Shown: positions 10,789-19,201 of the stretch, one piece after another
Numbering within the stretch: position 1 is the first letter of the stretch
How the letters are laid out: each line of letters opens with the position of its first letter
Position numbers and translations under genes: made by a program
Notes under the pieces: model-generated
What the model was told of the DNA's origin: nothing
Databases searched by the model: none
What the model saw: the letters and a program-made list of their open reading frames with translations, nothing else
Assembly (NCBI GenBank): GCA_019828595.1
Contig: JAHQRK010000022.1
Span: 1,364,001 to 1,428,000, forward strand
DNA: 64,000 nt
Direction: 5' to 3'
Origin: Aphanomyces cochlioides
Lineage: Eukaryota; Oomycota; Saprolegniomycetes; Saprolegniales; Verrucalvaceae

Positions 10789-11906
10789 AAGGCATGTTAT
10801 ATTGCAACCTTTGAAGAAATTCACCTAAGTCACCCAAACCAATGGGAAAACTCAAAGTGGATTTTCTCGCGACCCACTTGGCCTTTTCATGCGTTTGATG
10901 GCTCGTTAGCCCCAGCTAACAGAGCTCTATGAACACACCAAGTAACTTTATCTCATGCCGAGTCGTTCACAAAATCGACTTGACTTTATCCGTTCACCCA
11001 AAATGGCAAAACTATCGACAACTCTGGCATTGCTCTGACGATCATTTCAGACATTCTAATGGTCATCAGGGTTGCTAGACATCCCAAGCAGACAAACGCA
11101 AGCGTTAGATTGCAAAAAAGTGCAGTGGTTCTCTCACAACAACACTTTGAAAATTGTTACGACGTCTCCCCCTGGGGGCGAAATCTCAAAATCGAGTGCA
11201 CACTTTTTGTTCGGGAAAATTGCGCCACGGTGCCTAAAAGATTCTCCCATGTCTCCTCCTCAAGATGTGCCAGTTTGCGAGTGCTCAAACCTCTCCAAAC
11301 TCGCGAAACAAAATTCGAAAGGAAATTCGACCCGGTGACACCCATTTTGAACCGGTTTCAACCCGTCACCAAAAGTGAAATTTCTCTCGACCTACTGCGT
11401 GGATTTCTACGTTTAGTGGCTTGTTATCTCAGTTGAATCGAGCTCTATGCCGACACCAACTAGCACATATTGCAGATCTATGGTTCAAAACCACGAACCC
11501 ATTTTGGACTGTCACCCAAACCGGTGAAACACCAGGACAACTCGAACGCTTTCCCTACGGTCACCGAGTGACATCTAGGGGTCTAGTGGGTGGCTCCACC
11601 ACTTATTACGACTAGCCAAAGCGTTAGAACGCCCTGAAACATCCTGGTTTGCTCGCAATCCTCAATCCAAAATGTCAACCGCCCCTATCCACCGGCTACA
11701 AAACCTTAAGTCGGCTACAGGTCGCAAATCATTTCCAATCGACCGGCTATGACTCTTTTCCATCCTATCATGGCTAGACGAGTGTTTTAAGCCATCAAGA
11801 GCGATGATTGAAGCCCTGGAACCTACTTGCCGTCGCCCCGACAACTTTTGGTGAAATGGCTAAAACTCATCGGAATGGCTCCTGAACGCAAATCAACTCC
11901 GATCGC

Positions 11907-12146
11907 CCAACTTAGAGTTGGAGAGGCTCGAGAATGTCCTCGCGATGGATTTGAGCTATCAAGCACCATGATAGCAGCACAGGAACCCAACTTCCGATTC
12001 CAAACCATTTTGAGCCGATAAGGCTCCAAAACGACCATCGTAGCTCATTTCAGCTACACTACTCTATATGCACCGATTAATATGGTGCATCCACCGCTAG
12101 CCTCCATTGATGGAGGACACCAAGTATGGCTATCTATCTCATAGCC
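11907..12146 (+). other. Train of hairpins in the LINE 3' UTR, about 30-nt spacing
   Basis: Stems by position: 11907-11912/11916-11921 (6 bp); 11955-11961/11969-11975 (7 bp); 12008-12016/12022-12031 (9 bp, one bulge); 12040-12045/12052-12057 (6 bp); 12068-12074/12084-12090 (7 bp); 12101-12106/12111-12116 (6 bp, tetraloop); 12128-12133/12141-12146 (6 bp). Weaker 4-bp stems lie at 11923-11941 and 11982-11995. The last five main centres lie 28.5-30.5 nt apart. The role is unknown; RNA packaging, protein binding or template recognition are possibilities. Confidence 0.7.
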
Positions 12147-12468
12147 GTTCGGAAGTTATGACTCCTTCAAATTTGGCCGCCGAGACGCCCGATTGGAAAA
12201 ACCACTGGTTTTGGCTAGCGCTCTCCCGCTACACACTACCTATGGCGATTCTAATGGTGCGCTATCCTTCGTACGTATCGTCGCTACGATTCTGCCAAGT
12301 GGCTCCATGCACCGCGGCGCCGTTCGAAATCCAGCTCCGACGATGCTCGCGCTCGAGACCTATCCGCGCATGGCGCATGTCAAAATGGCACCTCCCAAAT
12401 ATTTTACCCTTTTTTATTATTTTTGGGAGGTTTACCCCAAAAGCCCAACCCACAAGGGATTTTCCCTC

Positions 12469-12594
12469 TATCTCGCCACCTTCAACTCCGACGAAGACGC
12501 TCCTGAAATCAACTTTGCTTGTCATGGAACGACCGACCTCGTTGATTTTTTTGGCTGGTCAAATCGTCCAAGAACATTTTATTTTGGATGGTCT
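12469..12594 (+). repeat. Diverged direct duplication in LINE 3' UTR, copy A
   Basis: Aligns without gaps to 12918-13043 with 78 of 126 bases identical by hand count. Translated in matching frames the two share 19 of 42 residues, including YLAT, NSD, AC, FF and NR positions. Confidence 0.65.
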
Positions 12595-12631
12595 TTTCTC
12601 TCAAACCCAGCTTTTCCCATGGATCCAGCGA

Positions 12632-12661
12632 TTTAATTCGGCCTCCTGAGGTCGAATTAAA
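12632..12661 (+). other. Near-perfect 30-nt palindromic hairpin
   Basis: The arms run outward from a two-base centre (12646-12647). There are 14 pairs, of which one is a G-T wobble (12641/12652). It is the strongest inverted repeat noticed in the element. Confidence 0.8.
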
Positions 12662-12917
12662 TTGGCCACGACCTTTTTGGATTTTTTGGGCTCCTACCTC
12701 TTGCCAATTTATTTTCCTTGGGCCTGATTTTACTCTGTTTCGACCCTTTTGTCAATTTTTGGCCTTCCTCTCCTGTCGATTTATTTATCCATGGATCGAC
12801 CCCAACTCAAGCTTTTATTTACTTGGCCTTTTCACTGCGTACCTCCACTTGGAATTTTTATCAAGACTTTTGTATACAAATTTTCAAGTCCTCCACAGTC
12901 AACCCGAAATTGCCTCG

Positions 12918-13043
12918 TATCTCGCCACCACCAACTCGGATCAAGATGGTCATGAAAAGAAAGTTGCTTGTATGGCTCTTCTCTATACTGTTGAATTTTT
13001 TCACAGCCTGAATCGCCATGCAACATTTTCTTTCTGCCATGGT
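12918..13043 (+). repeat. Diverged direct duplication in LINE 3' UTR, copy B
   Basis: Partner of 12469-12594, offset 449 bp. The two copies lie in different reading frames relative to each other, which argues against one continuous protein. Confidence 0.65.
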
Positions 13044-13183
13044 TCCTCCAAATTACCCCACACCCCAAGTCTATTTCGGTTAAGCAACACTGGACGATTT
13101 TCCACAAGAACCTTCCAAGGTCACATTTCGCAACACATATTTATTATGCGACCTATGAAGCCAAAATCGAAAGTCTAGTTTGC

Positions 13184-13197
13184 GGCCCTTTTGGGCC
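13184..13197 (+). other. 3'-terminal LINE hairpin
   Basis: GGCCC-TTTT-GGGCC lies 30 nt before the 3' end of the LINE. In LINEs the 3'-terminal RNA structure often serves as the reverse transcriptase recognition site. The SINE shares the tail after it but not this stem. Confidence 0.7.
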
Positions 13198-14382
13198 ATA
13201 TTAATTCTTTAATATACTCAGTTAACCTTGACGTGGAGAAGGTCCCCGGTTCAAGTCCGGGTAAGACCATCCTTTTTCGACCCAAATCAACTTTTTTTGC
13301 TTCCCGAATGATATCTCGGCCAATATTTTCTTCCCAACACACGCTATCTCTTATGGCACCTCACATGCTCTTCTTTCAACCGCATCACAACCCGTCATCC
13401 CCGCACGCCGACGAAATGCGTGTAAAATGACAAAAGTACTAGACTTTGCGTCTCCATTTCTCATCCATGAGGCAAGTGTACCAATCATAAAACACGCATA
13501 AATAGAACAGTTCAAACTGGACTTTCACCGAGACCCTGACACGACAAATATTCCATCTCAGTTTCACTTCAGAAAGGACGATTTTAAATCCTCATTGACT
13601 TGGAGGGGACGCTACTTGAGAAACCCTTCCAGTCATTCCTTACTCTCTTCAAAGCAACAAACTTTTCCAAAATGGACCCAACTTAAACTTAACCACACTA
13701 AACAAATCTCAACAACAGGTAGCTCCAAAGAAACAGCGATTCGTTCAAATGAATACACAATCGTATCAACCGAGCGCTGGATAGACACATCCACTCGACC
13801 TCAGAGTATGTCTCTCAAAACAATGACAGACAAGATGGAAGAGAGCATCCAATTGGACCGTTGGAACTTATTATAGATTCCAAGATACATATATGTAGAT
13901 GATTACAGGAGGTCCATCGTTCCCTGTGAGTTTGTGTGTTTAGACTCGTTTTTTGTGGGAGGGGGCGATGATCCGCTTTTGGTTTGAAATGAAAGTATTT
14001 GAATAGGTCTACGAGAGGAGACAAACTTTTTCTCCCAAGCCCTTCGAGTATTGCATGTTGGCGAGGACTGACCACTCAGTTTGTCTAGGCTTTGGTTGCG
14101 AAAATAGAGTGCGCTGAAGGATTTTTGTGTCCAGAGTCGTCGTGAATGGTATGGAAACAGATCACAGACGTGGAGAGAGGAGATGATGTTTGTGACTTGT
14201 GAGGTCGAGTCTATCGTGGGCCGTGTGGTGACAGGATGTTAGTATAGGCGATGTTGTTGTGTGTGCTGACGTGATGGGTTTGGCGTTGAATGTGTGACAA
14301 GGATAGTGTTCCAATGGTTGTGAGAGGGTGCTGGTGTGTGATTGATGTGAATGATGAGCAAGGTAGGCATAGTAGACATGGA

Positions 14383-14828
14383 GGTCTTATAGTGTAGCGG
14401 TTATCACGTCTCCTTGACGTGGAGAATGAGGGGGGAAATTGGCTCAGTGGTAGAGCACACGCTTCGTAAGCGAGAGGTCACCGGTTCGATCCCGGGCTAG
14501 GACGAGGGATTTGCAACCCCTCCACCCCCCCTGTCCGAAAGCACGGTATTTAATGGGATGTATGTAATCGGGAAACTTAAGTGCGCCTCGAACTTACAAG
14601 AGAAGGATTGTCCGGAAGCGGTTACCGGAATGAAAGTGTCAGTTTAATGTGGCCGTTCTGTAAAAACGTGTCGAATCGCTGTACTACCGAAAAGGTAGAA
14701 CTATCAAGACAAAGCCGTTAGACCTGGTCCAGCTGAGTTAAAGTAGTTCATATCCACTATAACCTAGGTAATATACTCAATAAACCTTGACGTGGAGAAG
14801 GTCCCCGGTTCAAGTCCGGGTAAGACCA
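14383..14828 (+). pseudogene. tRNA-Val interrupted by SINE
   Basis: The halves are 14383-14426 and 14787-14828. This is the first unit after the LINE-bearing one. Confidence 0.9.
14427..14786 (+). mobile_element. SINE, subtype A, 360 bp
   Basis: First copy with GTAATC (A at 14566, element position 140) in place of GTGATC. All SINEs from here on share this except the one at 58048. Confidence 0.85.
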
Positions 14829-15948
14829 TCCTTTTTCGACCCAAATCAACTTTTTTTGCTTCCCGAATGATATCTCGGCCAATATTTTCTTCCCAACACA
14901 CGCTATCTCTTATGGCACCTCACATGCTCTTCTTTCAACCGCATCACAACCCGTCATCCCCGCACGCCGACGAAATGCGTGTAAAATGACAAAAGTACTA
15001 GACTTTGCGTCTCCATTTCTCATCCATGAGGCAAGTGTACCAATCATAAAACACGCATAAATAGAACAGTTCAAACTGGACTTTCACCGAGACCCTGACA
15101 CGACAAATATTCCATCTCAGTTTCACTTCAGAAAGGACGATTTTAAATCCTCATTGACTTGGAGGGGACGCTACTTGAGAAACCCTTCCAGTCATTCCTT
15201 ACTCTCTTCAAAGCAACAAACTTTTCCAAAATGGACCCAACTTAAACTTAACCACACTAAACAAATCTCAACAACAGGTAGCTCCAAAGAAACAGCGATT
15301 CGTTCAAATGAATACACAATCGTATCAACCGAGCGCTGGATAGACACATCCACTCGACCTCAGAGTATGTCTCTCAAAACAATGACAGACAAGATGGAAG
15401 AGAGCATCCAATTGGACCGTTGGAACTTATTATAGATTCCAAGATACATATATGTAGATGATTACAGGAGGTCCATCGTTCCCTGTGAGTTTGTGTGTTT
15501 AGACTCGTTTTTTGTGGGAGGGGGCGATGATCCGCTTTTGGTTTGAAATGAAAGTATTTGAATAGGTCTACGAGAGGAGACAAACTTTTTCTCCCAAGCC
15601 CTTCGAGTATTGCATGTTGGCGAGGACTGACCACTCAGTTTGTCTAGGCTTTGGTTGCGAAAATAGAGTGCGCTGAAGGATTTTTGTGTCCAGAGTCGTC
15701 GTGAATGGTATGGAAACAGATCACAGACGTGGAGAGAGGAGATGATGTTTGTGACTTGTGAGGTCGAGTCTATCGTGGGCCGTGTGGTGACAGGATGTTA
15801 GTATAGGCGATGTTGTTGTGTGTGCTGACGTGATGGGTTTGGCGTTGAATGTGTGACAAGGATAGTGTTCCAATGGTTGTGAGAGGGTGCTGGTGTGTGA
15901 TTGATGTGAATGATGAGCAAGGTAGGCATAGTAGACATGGAGGTCTTA

Positions 15949-15959
15949 TAGTGTAGCGG
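15949..15959 (+). promoter_or_regulatory. Pol III A box inside tRNA-Val
   Basis: TAGTGTAGCGG matches the A-box pattern TRGYNNARNNGG. It lies in the 5' part of the gene, so it is kept in the left half of every interrupted gene except the rearranged fragment at 18787. Confidence 0.85.
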
Positions 15960-15992
15960 TTATCACGTCTCCTTGACGTGGAGAAGGTCCCC

Positions 15993-16003
15993 GGTTCAAG
16001 TCC
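15993..16003 (+). promoter_or_regulatory. Pol III B box inside tRNA-Val
   Basis: GGTTCAAGTCC fits the B-box consensus GGTTCRANNCC. It lies 3' of the retroelement insertion point, so in interrupted genes it is separated from the A box by the insert. Confidence 0.88.
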
Positions 16004-16017
16004 GGGTAAGACCATCC

Positions 16018-16022
16018 TTTTT
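16018..16022 (+). terminator. Pol III terminator (T5)
   Basis: A run of five T begins four bases after the discriminator base. It recurs at the same offset behind every intact, SINE-split and LINE-split copy. Confidence 0.85.
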
Positions 16023-16036
16023 CGACCCAAATCAAC

Positions 16037-16043
16037 TTTTTTT
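16037..16043 (+). terminator. Back-up Pol III terminator (T7)
   Basis: A run of seven T lies about 15 nt after the T5 run and is conserved in all units. At 18782-18788 the same T run forms one side of a rearrangement junction. Confidence 0.7.
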
Positions 16044-17127
16044 GCTTCCCGAATGATATCTCGGCCAATATTTTCTTCCCAACACACGCTATCTCTTATG
16101 GCACCTCACATGCTCTTCTTTCAACCGCATCACAACCCGTCATCCCCGCACGCCGACGAAATGCGTGTAAAATGACAAAAGTACTAGACTTTGCGTCTCC
16201 ATTTCTCATCCATGAGGCAAGTGTACCAATCATAAAACACGCATAAATAGAACAGTTCAAACTGGACTTTCACCGAGACCCTGACACGACAAATATTCCA
16301 TCTCAGTTTCACTTCAGAAAGGACGATTTTAAATCCTCATTGACTTGGAGGGGACGCTACTTGAGAAACCCTTCCAGTCATTCCTTACTCTCTTCAAAGC
16401 AACAAACTTTTCCAAAATGGACCCAACTTAAACTTAACCACACTAAACAAATCTCAACAACAGGTAGCTCCAAAGAAACAGCGATTCGTTCAAATGAATA
16501 CACAATCGTATCAACCGAGCGCTGGATAGACACATCCACTCGACCTCAGAGTATGTCTCTCAAAACAATGACAGACAAGATGGAAGAGAGCATCCAATTG
16601 GACCGTTGGAACTTATTATAGATTCCAAGATACATATATGTAGATGATTACAGGAGGTCCATCGTTCCCTGTGAGTTTGTGTGTTTAGACTCGTTTTTTG
16701 TGGGAGGGGGCGATGATCCGCTTTTGGTTTGAAATGAAAGTATTTGAATAGGTCTACGAGAGGAGACAAACTTTTTCTCCCAAGCCCTTCGAGTATTGCA
16801 TGTTGGTGAGGACTGACCACTCAGTTTGTCTAGGCTTTGGTTGCGAAAATAGAGTGCGCTGAAGGATTTTTGTGTCCAGAGTCGTCGTGAATGGTATGGA
16901 AACAGATCACAGACGTGGAGAGAGGAGATGATGTTTGTGACTTGTGAGGTCGAGTCTATCGTGGGCCGTGTGGTGACAGGATGTTAGTATAGGCGATGTT
17001 GTTGTGTGTGCTGACGTGATGGGTTTGGCGTTGAATGTGTGACAAGGATAGTGTTCCAATGGTTGTGAGAGGGTGCTGGTGTGTGATTGATGTGAATGAT
17101 GAGCAAGGTAGGCATAGTAGACATGGA
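16044..17127. repeat. Representative non-coding spacer of the array unit
   Basis: This stretch of about 1.1 kb, repeated between all tRNA sites, has no recognisable gene. Its left half is rich in A and C on the + strand (hand count 16381-16500: A 49, C 32, G 11, T 28). Its right half is rich in G and T (16981-17100: G 46, T 43, A 23, C 8). The sign change falls near a perfect palindrome at 16631-16642. A 10-bp match to the retroelement target (GACGTGGAGA) sits at 16912-16921 and is empty in every unit. Two changes upstream of the tRNA (positions -76 T/C and -47 G/A) define spacer haplotypes. I find no second B box, 5S rRNA or U6-like sequence. The other spacers in the window hold the same sequence with small differences noted under neighbouring genes. 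Confidence 0.9.
16631..16642. other. 12-bp perfect palindrome at the spacer skew switch
   Basis: TACATATATGTA equals its own reverse complement. It recurs in each spacer I checked and lies where strand composition flips from A/C-rich to G/T-rich. Its function is unknown; an origin-like or bidirectional element is possible but unproven. Confidence 0.7.
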
Positions 17128-17573
17128 GGTCTTATAGTGTAGCGGTTATCACGTCTCCTTGACGTGGAGAATGAGGGGGGAAATTGGCTCAGTGGTAGAG
17201 CACACGCTTCGTAAGCGAGAGGTCACCGGTTCGATCCCGGGCTAGGACGAGGGATTTGCAACCCCTCCACCCCCCCTGTCCGAAAGCACGGTATTTAATG
17301 GGATGTATGTAATCGGGAAACTTAAGTGCGCCTCGAACTTACAAGAGAAGGATTGTCCGGAAGCGGTTACCGGAATGAAAGTGTCAGTTTAATGTGGCCG
17401 TTCTGTAAAAACGTGTCGAATCGCTGTACTACCGAAAAGGTAGAACTATCAAGACAAAGCCGTTAGACCTGGTCCAGCTGAGTTAAAGTAGTTCATATCC
17501 ACTATAACCTAGGTAATATACTCAATAAACCTTGACGTGGAGAAGGTCCCCGGTTCAAGTCCGGGTAAGACCA
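17128..17573 (+). pseudogene. tRNA-Val interrupted by SINE
   Basis: The tRNA halves are unchanged. The following spacer carries the 18366 T variant that the spacer before it also has at 16807. Confidence 0.9.
17172..17531 (+). mobile_element. SINE, subtype A, 360 bp
   Basis: Same length and diagnostic base as the 14427 copy. Confidence 0.85.
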
Positions 17574-18686
17574 TCCTTTTTCGACCCAAATCAACTTTTT
17601 TTGCTTCCCGAATGATATCTCGGCCAATATTTTCTTCCCAACACACGCTATCTCTTATGGCACCTCACATGCTCTTCTTTCAACCGCATCACAACCCGTC
17701 ATCCCCGCACGCCGACGAAATGCGTGTAAAATGACAAAAGTACTAGACTTTGCGTCTCCATTTCTCATCCATGAGGCAAGTGTACCAATCATAAAACACG
17801 CATAAATAGAACAGTTCAAACTGGACTTTCACCGAGACCCTGACACGACAAATATTCCATCTCAGTTTCACTTCAGAAAGGACGATTTTAAATCCTCATT
17901 GACTTGGAGGGGACGCTACTTGAGAAACCCTTCCAGTCATTCCTTACTCTCTTCAAAGCAACAAACTTTTCCAAAATGGACCCAACTTAAACTTAACCAC
18001 ACTAAACAAATCTCAACAACAGGTAGCTCCAAAGAAACAGCGATTCGTTCAAATGAATACACAATCGTATCAACCGAGCGCTGGATAGACACATCCACTC
18101 GACCTCAGAGTATGTCTCTCAAAACAATGACAGACAAGATGGAAGAGAGCATCCAATTGGACCGTTGGAACTTATTATAGATTCCAAGATACATATATGT
18201 AGATGATTACAGGAGGTCCATCGTTCCCTGTGAGTTTGTGTGTTTAGACTCGTTTTTTGTGGGAGGGGGCGATGATCCGCTTTTGGTTTGAAATGAAAGT
18301 ATTTGAATAGGTCTACGAGAGGAGACAAACTTTTTCTCCCAAGCCCTTCGAGTATTGCATGTTGGTGAGGACTGACCACTCAGTTTGTCTAGGCTTTGGT
18401 TGCGAAAATAGAGTGCGCTGAAGGATTTTTGTGTCCAGAGTCGTCGTGAATGGTATGGAAACAGATCACAGACGTGGAGAGAGGAGATGATGTTTGTGAC
18501 TTGTGAGGTCGAGTCTATCGTGGGCCGTGTGGTGACAGGATGTTAGTATAGGCGATGTTGTTGTGTGTGCTGACGTGATGGGTTTGGCGTTGAATGTGTG
18601 ACAAGGATAGTGTTCCAATGGTTGTGAGAGGGTGCTGGTGTGTGATTGATGTGAATGATGAGCAAGGTAGGCATAGTAGACATGGA

Positions 18687-18759
18687 GGTCTTATAGTGTA
18701 GCGGTTATCACGTCTCCTTGACGTGGAGAAGGTCCCCGGTTCAAGTCCGGGTAAGACCA
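18687..18759 (+). tRNA. tRNA-Val (GAC), intact, truncated 3' flank
   Basis: The gene and both T-run terminators (18763-18767 and 18782-18788) are complete. The normal spacer stops after the T7 run and is replaced by a tRNA fragment plus SINE, so only about 30 bp of its own 3' flank remain. Confidence 0.95.
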
Positions 18760-18786
18760 TCCTTTTTCGACCCAAATCAACTTTTT

Positions 18787-19201
18787 TTGACGTGGAGAAT
18801 GAGGGGGGAAATTGGCTCAGTGGTAGAGCACACGCTTCGTAAGCGAGAGGTCACCGGTTCGATCCCGGGCTAGGACGAGGGATTTGCAACCCCTCCACCC
18901 CCCCTGTCCGAAAGCACGGTATTTAATGGGATGTATGTAATCGGGAAACTTAAGTGCGCCTCGAACTTACAAGAGAAGGATTGTCCGGAAGCGGTTACCG
19001 GAATGAAAGTGTCAGTTTAATGTGGCCGTTCTGTAAAAACGTGTCGAATCGCTGTACTACCGAAAAGGTAGAACTATCAAGACAAAGCCGTTAGACCTGG
19101 TCCAGCTGAGTTAAAGTAGTTCATATCCACTATAACCTAGGTAATATACTCAATAAACCTTGACGTGGAGAAGGTCCCCGGTTCAAGTCCGGGTAAGACC
19201 A
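18787..19201 (+). pseudogene. Rearranged tRNA-Val fragment with SINE; no 5' half
   Basis: Only TTGACGTGGAGAA (tRNA positions 32-44; 18787-18799) remains on the left, fused directly to the T7 run of the preceding gene. The right half, 19160-19201, is normal. Positions 1-31 are absent, so no tRNA can come from this copy. Three bases (TTG) fit both parents at the junction, suggesting microhomology-mediated or unequal recombination between units. Confidence 0.88.
18800..19159 (+). mobile_element. SINE, subtype A, 360 bp, at a rearranged junction
   Basis: The element itself is complete. Its upstream context is 3' flank of an intact gene rather than a tRNA 5' half. Confidence 0.85.

Larger units (their letters stand above)
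7872..13227 (+). mobile_element. 5'-truncated L1/Tx1-type LINE inserted in tRNA-Val
   Basis: This 5356-bp non-LTR retrotransposon has one long frame (reverse transcriptase and zinc knuckle) and a 3' UTR of about 2.4 kb. Its ends are set by the duplicated tRNA segment and it has no terminal repeats. The 5' end falls in the linker normally found between the endonuclease and the reverse transcriptase, so the endonuclease and any ORF1 are missing. That is typical truncation during target-primed reverse transcription. The 3' end TAATATACTCAGTTAACC is nearly that of the SINE and there is no poly(A). The frame has no stop or visible frameshift, so insertion was recent. It is the only LINE copy in the window. 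Confidence 0.95.
10789..13227 (+). other. LINE 3' UTR, long and hairpin-rich
   Basis: These 2.4 kb between the stop codon and the element end are unusually long for a LINE 3' UTR. They hold many perfect or near-perfect short hairpins, including 10901-10925, 10959-10982, 11334-11370 (nested), 11481-11493, 11560-11572 and 11585-11603. A dense train lies at 11907-12146, a 30-nt near-palindrome at 12632-12661, and a terminal GGCCC-TTTT-GGGCC hairpin at 13184-13197. A diverged duplication lies at 12469-12594 and 12918-13043. Frames of 60-196 codons occur but overlap in several frames and match nothing I know, so I treat the region as non-coding. Confidence 0.75.
7828..13269 (+). pseudogene. tRNA-Val interrupted by a LINE
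   Basis: The left half, 7828-7871, is tRNA positions 1-44; the right half, 13228-13269, is positions 32-73. The duplicated TTGACGTGGAGAA (7859-7871 and 13228-13240) has the same boundaries as in the SINE-split genes, so two different retroelements used one insertion point. Confidence 0.95.
15942..16014 (+). tRNA. tRNA-Val (anticodon GAC), intact; reference copy
   Basis: Every arm pairs. The acceptor GGTCTTA/TAAGACC is perfect and the D stem GTG/CAC has one T-T. The anticodon stem TCTCC/GGAGA is perfect, the variable loop is AGGTC, the T stem CCCGG/CCGGG is perfect, and A73 is present. The loop TTGACGT places GAC at 15975-15977, reading the Val codon GUC. Box A (15949-15959, TAGTGTAGCGG) and box B (15993-16003, GGTTCAAGTCC) are good Pol III promoter elements. 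The body is very close to animal tRNA-Val(AAC) in the D arm and in AGGTCCCCGGTTC. Nuclear genomes normally use AAC rather than GAC for this codon, which makes the anticodon odd. CCA is not encoded. The upstream spacer haplotype is T/G at -76/-47. The following spacer has a C-to-T change at 16807, shared with the next spacer (18366). Confidence 0.96.

Noticed and set aside
12107..12649. 180-codon frame in the LINE 3' UTR
   Set aside because: Its start region coincides with the hairpin train and it competes with a 147-codon frame in another phase. There is no motif.
12588..13178. 196-codon frame in the LINE 3' UTR
   Set aside because: Overlaps two other frames of similar length, is rich in Phe and Leu from T-rich DNA, and crosses the 30-nt palindrome. 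No domain was recognised. The internal duplication is reported as a finding instead.
15770..16087. Recurrent 105-codon antisense frame (VLPGLEPGTF type peptide)
   Set aside because: This is the antisense translation of an intact tRNA, a well-known false protein. It appears in intact units and disappears when the SINE splits the gene.
16044..17127. Second RNA gene (5S rRNA, U6, SRP RNA) in the spacer
   Set aside because: No B box or known conserved snRNA or 5S core was found on either strand by reading.
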